A DNA stretch of 22,116 nucleotides from Treponema sp. (GTDB lineage: Bacteria; Spirochaetota; Spirochaetia; Treponematales; Treponemataceae): NCBI GenBank assembly GCA_016297415.1, contig JAEDGQ010000025.1, positions 1 through 22,116 of the forward strand, read 5' to 3'. Of this stretch, positions 7,571-14,055 are shown piece after piece. Both the position numbers and the translations under genes were made by a program. The notes beneath the pieces were generated by a model, which did no database searches, was not told the origin of the DNA, and worked only from the letters and a program-made list of their open reading frames with translations. How positions within the stretch are numbered: the first letter of the stretch is position 1; every line of letters begins with the position of its first letter.

Positions 7571-8010
7571 ATAAACAAGTCCTCCTCAATTATCGGTTTA
7601 TTAACAATATTACAATAATTCATAAACTTTTCTAAAAAGTCATTTATATCCTTACAATCAATAAATTCCTCTGGTAGAGGATATGCATATTTGTCTCCAA
7701 ATCCTTCTTTATATATATGTAAATGATTGCCTGTCACAACTTTACCATCAGGATTTCTATGAGGGGCAGGATTTAAATCTAATCTAAGAAGTATAATCAC
7801 ACCTCTTGCCCTATTTTGAAATGTATTTTTTGAAAGACTTATATGAGAACGTGTGATATCTAAGATAAAATCTTCATTTTTGTCGGCAGACGTCAATTGA
7901 ATATTAAGTCTTCCACCAAGCGTCGGATATTTAAACTTTTGTACTCCAACATAATTCTTTTCAAGATTGAGAAGATATTCAATTTCATATTGGGTCAGTT
8001 CGGCAGACAT
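7567..8010 (-). CDS. DUF6978-like protein
   Basis: This 147-residue soluble protein recalls DUF6978. A helical start (ELTQYEIEYLLNLEKNY) is followed by beta-rich sequence: LGGRLNIQLTSADKNEDFIL, then DITRSHISLSK. Next come RGVIILLRLDLNPAPHRNPD, VTGNHLHIYKEGFGDKYAYP and an acidic C-terminus. The HxNPDG and HLHIY elements are the most distinctive part; no enzyme is assigned. No Shine-Dalgarno precedes the ATG. A perfect TATAAT (8022-8017) ends only 6 nt before it, implying a leaderless or nearly leaderless transcript. It is the first gene of the pair with DUF1828. Confidence 0.65.
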   Translation of the reverse strand: MSAELTQYEIEYLLNLEKNYVGVQKFKYPTLGGRLNIQLTSADKNEDFILDITRSHISLSKNTFQNRARGVIILLRLDLNPAPHRNPDGKVVTGNHLHIYKEGFGDKYAYPLPEEFIDCKDINDFLEKFMNYCNIVNKPIIEEDLFI

Positions 8011-8016
8011 ATCAAT

Positions 8017-8045
8017 ATTATATCAGATAAAGAGTGATTTGTTTA
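8017..8045 (-). promoter_or_regulatory. Promoter of the DUF6978-DUF1828 pair
   Basis: On the minus strand TAAACA (8045-8040) and TATAAT (8022-8017) are separated by 17 bp. The -10 is full consensus and the -35 matches four of six. Predicted start of transcription is at or within a few bases of the ATG at 8010. Confidence 0.5.
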
Positions 8046-8147
8046 GCATTTTTTATTAGGCTTTATTTGTTCGAAATTGTGAGTATATCCTTCGTTTTCA
8101 AAGAGCTCCATTATTGAAAGTTCCAGACTGTGTTCGGTGAATTGCAT
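8043..8147 (-). pseudogene. 5' fragment of a gene, possibly type I restriction R subunit
   Basis: From the ATG at 8147, preceded by GGAG about 8 nt upstream, 34 codons run MQFTEHSLELSIMELFENEG, YTHNFEQIKPNKKC, stop. The pattern FTE..LE..I..LF..EGYTH resembles the N-terminus of large type I restriction R subunits and related DEAD-box helicases. The rest of the gene is missing. The first 56 bp are repeated as copy A at 6723-6778. Because only this copy keeps a ribosome site, it is probably the original gene start. The family assignment rests on a short pattern. Confidence 0.4.
8092..8147. repeat. 56-bp direct repeat, copy B
   Basis: This is the partner of 6723-6778, same orientation, one mismatch (C at 8099 where copy A has A at 6730). 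The mismatch turns a Glu codon in this copy into the TAA stop of copy A. The homology stops exactly at the ATG on one side. The two copies bracket the DUF6978-DUF1828 pair and its promoter. Confidence 0.9.
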
Positions 8148-8254
8148 ATTCCTACTCCGAATCTAATTTCAGTTATAGAGGTTTTTATTTTATTGAAATT
8201 TTTGCATAACAGCCGGACTACGGGGTTCCATTGCCTGACCCGTTTTACTTTTTC
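8148..8254. other. Intergenic stretch with weak terminator-like hairpin
   Basis: ACGGG (8220-8224) pairs with CCCGT (8239-8243), followed by a T-rich tail that runs into the MITE at 8257. It could be an old terminator. Nothing else is seen here. Confidence 0.3.
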
Positions 8255-8256
8255 TT

Positions 8257-8430
8257 AGGTTCAATTTCGAGTATTTGATTTACAAACCGTGGCAGGGATT
8301 GTAAGGGCTGGCGAAGCCAGTTCCGAAGCGGAGCGAAGGAATGAAGCGATAGCGGAACCCTGAAAAGCCTGATTTTTGCGAAGCAAAAAGCCACCCTAAA
8401 AATAAAAATTCAAAACTCGACATTTGTCCT
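8257..8430 (+). mobile_element. MITE-like element, copy 1 (174 bp)
   Basis: This non-coding element begins AGGTTCAATTTCGAG and ends CTCGACATTTGTCCT. The two ends are imperfect inverted repeats, about 18 matches in 25. It is flanked by CTT on both sides (8254-8256, 8431-8433), consistent with a 3-bp target duplication. A near-identical copy lies at 14885-15132 with its own flanking duplication (ATT). Internally it holds compact hairpins, CTGGC-GAA-GCCAG (8308-8320) and TTTTTGC-GAA-GCAAAAA (8373-8389). There is no transposase gene, so it would need one in trans. It lies upstream of ribD. Confidence 0.7.
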
Positions 8431-8504
8431 CTTCGTTTTATCCCACCATATTCTAATAACGCAAGCAGAATTTTAAAAAAATTCAATTTTTGAAGTAAAG
8501 AATC

Positions 8505-8531
8505 TTGAATTTGAAAATAGTTTGATATAAA
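8505..8531 (+). promoter_or_regulatory. Candidate promoter of the riboflavin operon
   Basis: TTGAAT (8505-8510) and TATAAA (8526-8531) are 15 bp apart. The -10 ends 8 nt before the ribD ATG at 8540. Transcription would then start almost at the ATG, and there is no Shine-Dalgarno. No FMN riboswitch fits between the MITE and ribD. Confidence 0.4.
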
Positions 8532-8539
8532 ACTATTTT

Positions 8540-9688
8540 ATGATATCAGAACAGTTTATGCTTCGTGCAATTGAACTTGCTCAGAAAGGTAAAGGCTTTA
8601 CAAATCCAAATCCTCTTGTTGGTGCCGTAATTGTAAAAGACGGTCAGGTAATTGCAGAAGGATACCATCATAAATACGGAGATCTTCACGCAGAGCGGGA
8701 TGCCCTAAAAAATGCCCGCGAAAAGGGTGTTGATGTAACCGGTGCTGAACTCTATGTAACCCTGGAACCTTGCTGTCACACAGGCAAACAGCCTCCATGC
8801 ACACAGGCAGTAATTGATTCGAAAATTTCCCATGTTATTATTGGAAGCCGCGACCCTAATCCCCTTGTTGACGGAAAAGGAGTAAAACAGCTTCAGGACG
8901 CAGGAATAAAAGTAACTCAGGATTTCTTGAAAGCAGAATGTGATGCAATAAATCCAGTATTCTTTCATTTTATAAAAAACAAAATGCCTTATGTCATCAT
9001 TAAATATGCCATGACAGCAGACGGACAGACAGCTACTTCAAAAGCAGAAAGCCGCTGGATTACAGGTCACCAGGCCCGTCAGAATGTACATTTAACAAGA
9101 GCAGAATCAATGGCAGTTATGACAGGTATTGGAACTGCAAAAAAAGACAATCCAATGCTCAATGTCCGTCTTGATGACAATGGTACACACCGTCAGCCTG
9201 TCCGCATTGTTTTAGACAGTCATTTAAAGCTTAATCCGGAAAGTATGCTTGCAAAAACAGCCAGAGAAATTCCTGTAATCATTTTCTGCAAAAAAGAGCT
9301 TACAGAAACAGAAATAATCCGAAAATCAGTTCTTGAAAGTCAGGGCATAAAAGTTCTTACAGCTCCTGAAAATAAAAATCACTCAACTCTGTACAATCAG
9401 CTTTCAATGCTTGCTAGCGAAGGAATTGATTCAATTCTTGTAGAAAGCGGCGGAACATTAAACGGCAGTCTTTTCTTTGACGAGCCGAATCTTGTACAGG
9501 AAGTTCATGTTTACATTGCACCAAAAATTTTCGGAAACGATGGCCGTACAATCTTTACTCCTGTAAAAGGAAAAGGAATCAATTTTCCAAACCAGTGCGT
9601 AAAACTCAGCAAGCCTGAAGTTTCAATGTACGGTGAAGATGTTCTCCTTAAATACAAAGTTGAACCTAAAAAAGGAGGTAGTGAGTAA
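8540..9688 (+). CDS. ribD: Bifunctional riboflavin deaminase/reductase RibD
   Basis: RibD deaminates the pyrimidine product of GTP cyclohydrolase II, then reduces its ribose side chain with NADPH, in the cytoplasm. The 382-residue length is normal. Residues 1-145 form the zinc deaminase, with H50-A-E52 and PCCHTGKQPPC giving ligands C78 and C87 and catalytic E52. Residues ~150-375 form the reductase: YVIIKYAMTADGQTAT, SRWITG, TGIGTAKKDNPMLNVR, LVESGGTLNGSL. The start at 8540 gives the usual RibD N-terminus (FMLRAIELAQKG) but lacks a ribosome site. It is the first gene of ribD-ribE-ribBA-ribH and overlaps ribE by one base. Confidence 0.95.
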   Translation: MISEQFMLRAIELAQKGKGFTNPNPLVGAVIVKDGQVIAEGYHHKYGDLHAERDALKNAREKGVDVTGAELYVTLEPCCHTGKQPPCTQAVIDSKISHVIIGSRDPNPLVDGKGVKQLQDAGIKVTQDFLKAECDAINPVFFHFIKNKMPYVIIKYAMTADGQTATSKAESRWITGHQARQNVHLTRAESMAVMTGIGTAKKDNPMLNVRLDDNGTHRQPVRIVLDSHLKLNPESMLAKTAREIPVIIFCKKELTETEIIRKSVLESQGIKVLTAPENKNHSTLYNQLSMLASEGIDSILVESGGTLNGSLFFDEPNLVQEVHVYIAPKIFGNDGRTIFTPVKGKGINFPNQCVKLSKPEVSMYGEDVLLKYKVEPKKGGSE

Positions 9689-10362
9689 TGTTTACAGGCA
9701 TTGTAGAAGAAACGGGCACAGTAAAATCAATTACTCAAAACGGCTCCTCCCTCACCTTAACAATCAGCTGTTCTTTTGCCTCAGAACTTGAAGAAGGAGA
9801 AAGTGTTGCCGTAAACGGAACTTGTCTTACAGTTACAGTTTTTAGCAAAGACACATTTTCTGCAGATGTAACTCCAGAAAGCTTCCGCCGCACCAGCCTG
9901 GGAAATCTTTCTGCGGGTAGCCCTGTAAATCTGGAACGGGCAATGAAAGCCGATGGACGCTTTGGAGGCCACATTGTAAGCGGTCATGTTGACGGAACAG
10001 GGATTTTTCTTAACGCCCTCAAAGAAGAAAATGCAGTTAATATTTCAATTTCCGTTAGCAGTGCTCTGGCCAGATATATCATCGAAAAAGGTTCCGTATG
10101 CATTGACGGTATCAGTCTCACAGTTGCTTCAGTTGAATACAACTCAGATTCTGCGGTCTTTACAGTTGCCGTTATACCTCACACCTGGGCAAACACTACC
10201 CTTTCCAGTATTCAGGAAGGATCATCTGTAAACATTGAATGTGATGTTGTGGGAAAATATATTGAGCATTTCCTTAATGGAAATTCCGTTCTGCTCAATG
10301 ACAGCAAACCTTCCTCAGATTTTCTGCAGGACATAACAACAAACTTTACAAGCTTTCATTAA
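9688..10362 (+). CDS. ribE: Riboflavin synthase alpha chain
   Basis: The enzyme dismutates two molecules of 6,7-dimethyl-8-ribityllumazine to riboflavin plus the pyrimidine precursor. The 224 residues contain two similar lumazine-binding barrels. The first begins MFTGIVEETGTV; the second begins FGGHIVSGHVDGTG (~92). Both carry the (V)NG-CLTV or (I)DGISLTV motif. The C-terminal ~25 residues beyond the trimerisation helix are a short, Ser-rich extension. AGGAGG lies 9 bases before the ATG, within the end of ribD, and the two genes share one base (TAATG), so they are coupled. The gene is also called ribC in some organisms. Confidence 0.95.
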   Translation: MFTGIVEETGTVKSITQNGSSLTLTISCSFASELEEGESVAVNGTCLTVTVFSKDTFSADVTPESFRRTSLGNLSAGSPVNLERAMKADGRFGGHIVSGHVDGTGIFLNALKEENAVNISISVSSALARYIIEKGSVCIDGISLTVASVEYNSDSAVFTVAVIPHTWANTTLSSIQEGSSVNIECDVVGKYIEHFLNGNSVLLNDSKPSSDFLQDITTNFTSFH

Positions 10363-10374
10363 TGGAGAACAGTA

Positions 10375-11589
10375 ATGAGCGATAAAATTTTTGATACAAT
10401 AGAAGAAGCACTGAAAGATCTTCGCAACGGCAAAATCATCATGGTTACAGATGACGAAAACCGCGAAAATGAAGGTGACTTTATCTGTGCTGCAGAATTC
10501 GCAACACCAGAAAACATTAACTTTATGGCAACCTGGGGTCGCGGACTTATCTGTATGCCGGTAAGCCGTCAGGTAGCAAAAAAACTGGCCCTTTCTCCAA
10601 TGGTTGCAGACAACACAGACAATCACGAAACAGCTTTTACAGTTTCAATCGACCATGTTGAAACAAGCACAGGAATTTCAGCCTACGACCGCTCCGTAAC
10701 AGCAGTCCACCTTACTGACCACAACGCAAAACCAGAAGACTTCCGCCGTCCGGGTCACATGTTTCCGCTTATTGCAAAAGAAGGCGGAGTTTTTGTCCGC
10801 ACAGGCCACACAGAAGCAACAGTAGACTTCTGCCGTCTTGCAGGCTTAAAAGAAGCCGGTCTTTGCTGCGAAATTATGAGCGATGACGGTCACATGGCCC
10901 GCCTGCCGGAACTTACAAAAATGGCAAAAAAATGGGGCTTTAAGCTTGTCAGCATTGAACAGCTCATAAAATACAGAAAAACTCACGAAAAAATTGTAGA
11001 AAAACAGGCGGAAGCAAATCTCCCCACAAAATACGGTCAGTTTAAGCTTTTTGGCTTTAAAGATAAAATTACAGGTGCAGAACACGCTGCCCTGGTTCTT
11101 GGTGACGTTGAAAAATCACAGCAGGAAGGAAAACCAGTTCTCTGCCGCGTTCACTCAGAATGTCTTACCGGCGATGCTTTTGGAAGCTTAAAATGCGACT
11201 GTGGAGATCAGTTTGAAGCTGCCATGAAAAAAATCGGAGAAGAAGGCACAGGTGTTTTAATTTACCTTCGTCAGGAAGGCCGTGGAATCGGACTTTTGAA
11301 TAAAATCAAAGCTTATTCACTTCAGGACAAAGGAATGGATACAGTAGATGCAAATCTGGCCCTGGGACTTCCAGCCGATGCCCGTGACTACAACTGTGGC
11401 ATTCAGATTCTTAAGGAACTTGGCATTTCAAAAATCCGCCTTATGACAAACAATCCTGACAAAATCAATCAGATTAATTCCAGCTCAGGTGTAGAAATTA
11501 CAGAAAGAGTTCCACTGGCAGTAGAAACAAGGCCACAGGATATTGAATATCTTTTGACCAAGAAAAAACGCATGGGACATCTTTTATAA
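10375..11589 (+). CDS. ribBA: DHBP synthase / GTP cyclohydrolase II fusion RibBA
   Basis: This fusion supplies both riboflavin precursors: 3,4-dihydroxy-2-butanone 4-phosphate from ribulose 5-phosphate, and the pyrimidine from GTP. In the N-terminal half (1-200), DDENRENEGDF is the acidic metal loop, and RRPGHMFPL and GHTEATVDFCRLAG complete the active site. In the C-terminal half (~205-400), RVHSECLTGDAFGSLKCDCG holds the three zinc cysteines, and LRQEGRGIGL and MTNNPDKI are the GTP-site motifs. Length (404) is standard and both halves look intact. GGAG precedes the ATG, and the gap from ribE is 12 nt. Confidence 0.96.
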   Translation: MSDKIFDTIEEALKDLRNGKIIMVTDDENRENEGDFICAAEFATPENINFMATWGRGLICMPVSRQVAKKLALSPMVADNTDNHETAFTVSIDHVETSTGISAYDRSVTAVHLTDHNAKPEDFRRPGHMFPLIAKEGGVFVRTGHTEATVDFCRLAGLKEAGLCCEIMSDDGHMARLPELTKMAKKWGFKLVSIEQLIKYRKTHEKIVEKQAEANLPTKYGQFKLFGFKDKITGAEHAALVLGDVEKSQQEGKPVLCRVHSECLTGDAFGSLKCDCGDQFEAAMKKIGEEGTGVLIYLRQEGRGIGLLNKIKAYSLQDKGMDTVDANLALGLPADARDYNCGIQILKELGISKIRLMTNNPDKINQINSSSGVEITERVPLAVETRPQDIEYLLTKKKRMGHLL

Positions 11590-11596
11590 AAAGGAA

Positions 11597-11664
11597 ATTC
11601 GGGCGTTTCGGCTTCGCCGCCGGGCTCTTGCTCGCAGGAGCTCGCAACGATCCCTAACGCAATA
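11597..11664. repeat. GC-rich interspersed repeat between ribBA and ribH
   Basis: This GC-rich block starts 7 nt after the ribBA stop and ends ahead of the ribH ribosome site. It contains CGGC-TTC-GCCG (11609-11619) and GCTCGCAGGAGCTCGC, and ends in CCCTAACGC. It shares TCGGCTT(A)CGCCGCCGG and CTAACGC with the block at 4848-4922. It sits inside an operon yet leaves both neighbouring genes intact, as expected of a tolerated small repeat. Confidence 0.5.
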
Positions 11665-11681
11665 TTCAAGGAGAAACAAAA

Positions 11682-12146
11682 ATGAACATTATCGAAGGAA
11701 AATTAACAGAAACTTCCGGCATGAAAATCGGCATTGTAGCAGGTCGCTTCAATGAATTTATCGTTTCAAAACTGATTGAAGGCGCCAGAGATGCCCTTCT
11801 CCGTCACGACGTAAAGGAAGAAAACATTGACCTTTGCTGGGTTCCAGGCAGCTTTGAAATACCAGTAGCAGCAAAACGCATGGCAGATAGCAAAAAATAT
11901 GATGCCATTATCGCCCTCGGTGCCGTAATCCGCGGATCAACAAGCCACTACGACTACGTATGTGCAGAAGTTTCAAAAGGCTGTGCTCAGGTTTCTTTGA
12001 ACACAGGACTTCCTGTAATGTTTGGTATTCTTACAACAGATACAATCCAGCAGGCAATTGAGCGAGCAGGCACAAAAGCCGGAAACAAAGGCTACGACTG
12101 TGCAATGGGCGCAATAGAAATGATTAACTGTCTTAAACAGATTTAA
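11682..12146 (+). CDS. ribH: Lumazine synthase
   Basis: The enzyme condenses the butanone phosphate and pyrimidine products to 6,7-dimethyl-8-ribityllumazine, the substrate of riboflavin synthase, and usually forms a 60-mer shell. The 154 residues carry the expected motifs: VAGRFNEFI near the start, VPGSFEIPVAAKRMA, ALGAVIRGSTSHYDYVC (phosphate and substrate loop), GLPVMFGILTTDT and KAGNKGYDCAMGAIEM. AAGGAGA precedes the ATG. It is the last gene of the riboflavin operon, separated from ribBA by the GC-rich repeat. Confidence 0.96.
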   Translation: MNIIEGKLTETSGMKIGIVAGRFNEFIVSKLIEGARDALLRHDVKEENIDLCWVPGSFEIPVAAKRMADSKKYDAIIALGAVIRGSTSHYDYVCAEVSKGCAQVSLNTGLPVMFGILTTDTIQQAIERAGTKAGNKGYDCAMGAIEMINCLKQI

Positions 12147-12165
12147 ACGCTTTAAAAAAAAAGCA

Positions 12166-12200
12166 AAGGTCGAAGCCGACAGCGGGTCGAGCCCGCTGCG
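12166..12200. repeat. GC-rich hairpin block after ribH
   Basis: GTCG-AAGC-CGAC (12169-12180) is followed by AGCGGG-TCGAG-CCCGCT (12181-12197). The second hairpin is strong but has no T-run, so it is a weak terminator at best. It joins directly onto the truncated membrane-protein frame and resembles the other GC-rich repeat blocks in style. Confidence 0.4.
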
Positions 12201-12210
12201 GTACAACCAA

Positions 12211-12426
12211 TTGTTATGTGTTATAGGACCGTTTATGTTCTGCTTAATTACAGGATGGATTATTGAATTGGGAACGGGAATTGCAGGTCTTGTATTTTCT
12301 ATCATGCAAAAAAAAGAATGTGGAAAAACTTCAAGAAGTGTATCTATCAGTATTCTTGGAATTGTTTTAAATTTATTATGGCTTAGCAGAATAATGTTTG
12401 CATTTCCGGCATGGATGGGAATTTAA
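12211..12426 (+). pseudogene. 5'-truncated DUF4190-like membrane protein
   Basis: The frame is open from within the upstream repeat and gives ~71 residues from a TTG at 12211. Two hydrophobic helices flank a polar loop: IELGTGIAGLVFSIMQKKE, then TSRSVSISILGIVLNLLWLS. The small-residue-rich GIAGLVFSI / ISILGIVLN arrangement is typical of the C-terminal part of DUF4190 proteins. No ATG with a ribosome site precedes it, and the GC-rich hairpin block lies where the N-terminus should be. I therefore read it as a remnant cut by the repeat. A short expressed peptide is possible. Confidence 0.45.
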
Positions 12427-12499
12427 ATAGCTTGATATATAATTAAATATTAAAGTAAAAAAAATGGTACGATTTCAAAATATGTACTTAACTATATAT

Positions 12500-12515
12500 A
12501 ATAATATATATTATT
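12500..12515. promoter_or_regulatory. 16-bp perfect palindrome, candidate operator
   Basis: AATAATATATATTATT is a perfect palindrome 20 nt ahead of the antitoxin ATG, in the promoter region. Phd/YefM antitoxins commonly repress their own operon by binding such palindromes. It is pure A/T in AT-rich DNA, so chance is possible. Confidence 0.35.
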
Positions 12516-12535
12516 TTACAAATAGAGGTGATAAT

Positions 12536-12808
12536 ATGATGGTAGATACAGCACAGATTATACCAATTACTCAGTTGCAGAAAACTCTTACCCAGACTGT
12601 CAGAAAGATTTCGGAAGACAAACAGCCTGTATTTATTATGAAAAATAATACTATGGAAGCTGTTATGATGTCTTTTGACCGTTACGAAAAACTTGCTGAA
12701 TTGGAAGAACTTGAAGAACAGAAAGAAATTTATTCAATGGTACAGGAACGAATGAGTCATTATGATGCTTCAAAAAATGTAAGCTGGTCATCTTTAAGGA
12801 ATAAATAA
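12536..12808 (+). CDS. Phd/YefM-family antitoxin
   Basis: This is a 90-residue antitoxin. The start at 12536 is chosen because GAGGTGATAAT directly precedes it; the longer frame from 12464 has no ribosome site. The N-terminus (IIPITQLQKTLTQTVRKISE, then DKQPVFIMKNNTMEAVMMS) is the Phd fold that binds operator DNA. The C-terminal helix region (YEKLAELEELEEQKEIYSMV and onward) would wrap the toxin. The antitoxin stop and the toxin start share one base (TAATG), a normal toxin-antitoxin layout. Confidence 0.85.
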   Translation: MMVDTAQIIPITQLQKTLTQTVRKISEDKQPVFIMKNNTMEAVMMSFDRYEKLAELEELEEQKEIYSMVQERMSHYDASKNVSWSSLRNK

Positions 12809-13146
12809 TGGCTAAAAAATTGGAAGATAAAAAGGAAGAATTTGATAAAATTCAACTTATTCCAGAAGCAGCCGAAGAGTACAATAATTTAGATGGTAGC
12901 ATAAGAGTTGAAGTAGACAAAAAATTCACAAAACTTGATAAAAATCCATTTCTTGGATTCCCTTTGGGAAACAAGGCAAATATGGATTTAACAGGTTTTT
13001 ATAAATTATATGCCTGCGGAAAGGCAGTCCGTATTGTTTATCGACTTTTGACTCCAGAAAAAGTCGAAATTATAGAAGTCTGGGGCATCGGTAAACGAGA
13101 AAATATGGAAGTCTATAAAGATGTAGACGACAAAAAAAATGGATAA
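12808..13146 (+). CDS. RelE/ParE-family toxin
   Basis: This 112-residue partner of the upstream antitoxin has the RelE/ParE core. A helical start (IPEAAEEYNNLDGSIRVEVD) is followed by KKFTKLDKNPFLGFPLG, then LTGFYKLYACGKAVRIVYRL and VEIIEVWGIGKREN. The conserved G-Y/F-KLR-like strand, the R-I-VY strand and the final basic GKRE loop are present. It could cleave mRNA on the ribosome (RelE) or poison gyrase (ParE); the sequence alone does not decide. Co-expression with the antitoxin is implied by the one-base overlap. Confidence 0.82.
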   Translation: MAKKLEDKKEEFDKIQLIPEAAEEYNNLDGSIRVEVDKKFTKLDKNPFLGFPLGNKANMDLTGFYKLYACGKAVRIVYRLLTPEKVEIIEVWGIGKRENMEVYKDVDDKKNG

Positions 13147-13281
13147 AGCATAACACATATAAGGCCCCAGCTTGTCAATAATAATCCTCAAAAAATAATC
13201 ATTTGGCTGACAAGAGAAATGTAAAATATAGTAAAAAAAAGGAAACTATGATATATTATATGTAATTGCAAGGAGGTGCTT

Positions 13282-13533
13282 ATGTATGCAAATCAACCGG
13301 CAGTAAAAGTTGATACTTATTGGAATTTCCTTAAAGATTTATCTGGAGTTGAAAAACTTCAACTTATTGCTCGTTTAAGTTCTTCTTTGCTTGATAATAC
13401 GCCTATTCAACAAAAGCCTGCATCTGATTTTTACGGGGTTTGGAAGGATGATGATTTTTATGAAGATGCAGACTCTATGATTGACCATGTAAAATCATCT
13501 CGACATTTTAAAGATACTATTGAAGCATTTTAA
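13282..13533 (+). CDS. VapB-like antitoxin
   Basis: This 83-residue protein starts at the ATG at 13282, 5 nt after AGGAGG (13271-13276). A GTG at 13276 overlaps that ribosome site and is not the start. The N-terminal part (VDTYWNFLKDLSGVEKLQLI, then ARLSSSLL) is helical. The acidic C-terminus (DFYGVWKDDDFYEDADSMID) is the kind of segment that neutralises a PIN toxin. It recalls the small prevent-host-death or DUF2281-type antitoxins found next to VapC genes. The partner starts 2 nt downstream. Confidence 0.75.
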   Translation: MYANQPAVKVDTYWNFLKDLSGVEKLQLIARLSSSLLDNTPIQQKPASDFYGVWKDDDFYEDADSMIDHVKSSRHFKDTIEAF

Positions 13534-13535
13534 TA

Positions 13536-13946
13536 ATGACAGGCTATCTTCTTGATACTAATATATGCATTTTCCTTCTGCGTGGAAAATATGATGTCGA
13601 TAAGAAAATTGATTCTGTAGGTTTGGGAAATTGTGCTATTTCAGAAATTACAGTAGCAGAATTAAAATATGGTGCAACATTAGGTAAGAAAATGAATATT
13701 CAATCAAGAAATCAGAATCTTGATGAATTTTTAAATAACATAAAGATACTTCCAATGTATGATGCAATAGATTTATATGCAGAAGAAAAATCTCGGTTAC
13801 GACTTAATGGAACGCCTGCGGATGATGATTTTGATTTACTTATAGGTTGTACTTCGATAGTTAATAATTTAACTCTTGTAACAGACAACACAGATGATTT
13901 TAAACGAATAAAAGATATAAAATTGGAAAATTGGATTATAAAATAG
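13536..13946 (+). CDS. vapC: VapC-family PIN-domain toxin
   Basis: This 136-residue PIN ribonuclease has the acidic metal-binding residues in order: D7 in YLLDTNICIF, E42 in ITVAELKYGA, D96-D100 in TPADDDFDLLIG, and D117 in TLVTDNTDDF. VapC enzymes cut tRNA or rRNA and are held inactive by their antitoxin. The gene starts 2 nt after the VapB-like gene with no ribosome site of its own, so it depends on translational coupling. All catalytic residues are intact, so it should be active. Confidence 0.9.
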   Translation: MTGYLLDTNICIFLLRGKYDVDKKIDSVGLGNCAISEITVAELKYGATLGKKMNIQSRNQNLDEFLNNIKILPMYDAIDLYAEEKSRLRLNGTPADDDFDLLIGCTSIVNNLTLVTDNTDDFKRIKDIKLENWIIK

Positions 13947-14014
13947 AAAACATAGCATAACAACATTTTCAAAGCCGACATTGAACTTTCGTGCAATGCG
14001 GTTTAAAATTATGT

Positions 14015-14020
14015 TATACT
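14015..14020 (+). promoter_or_regulatory. Candidate -10 of the lipoprotein gene
   Basis: TATACT lies 35 nt before the lipoprotein ATG. A -35 is not clear (TGCAAT is 17 bp upstream). The assignment is weak. Confidence 0.3.
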
Positions 14021-14055
14021 GACAGCTCAGTGAGCCGCTTCGGTGGAGAAAAACT

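Noticed and set aside
8280..8486. Minus-strand 68-residue frame upstream of ribD
   Set aside because: It runs through the MITE, and the peptide comes from hairpin-rich non-coding sequence.
8431..8539. FMN riboswitch before ribD
   Set aside because: The interval is short and AT-rich and lacks the conserved RFN stems.
12464..12535. Longer N-terminus for the Phd-like antitoxin
   Set aside because: It has no ribosome site, covers the AT-palindrome promoter region, and the ATG at 12536 has a good GAGGTG.
13171..13214. Inverted repeat CTTGTCA/TGACAAG after the RelE-like gene
   Set aside because: The stem is only 7 bp with a 30-nt loop and no T-run, so it is too weak to call a terminator.
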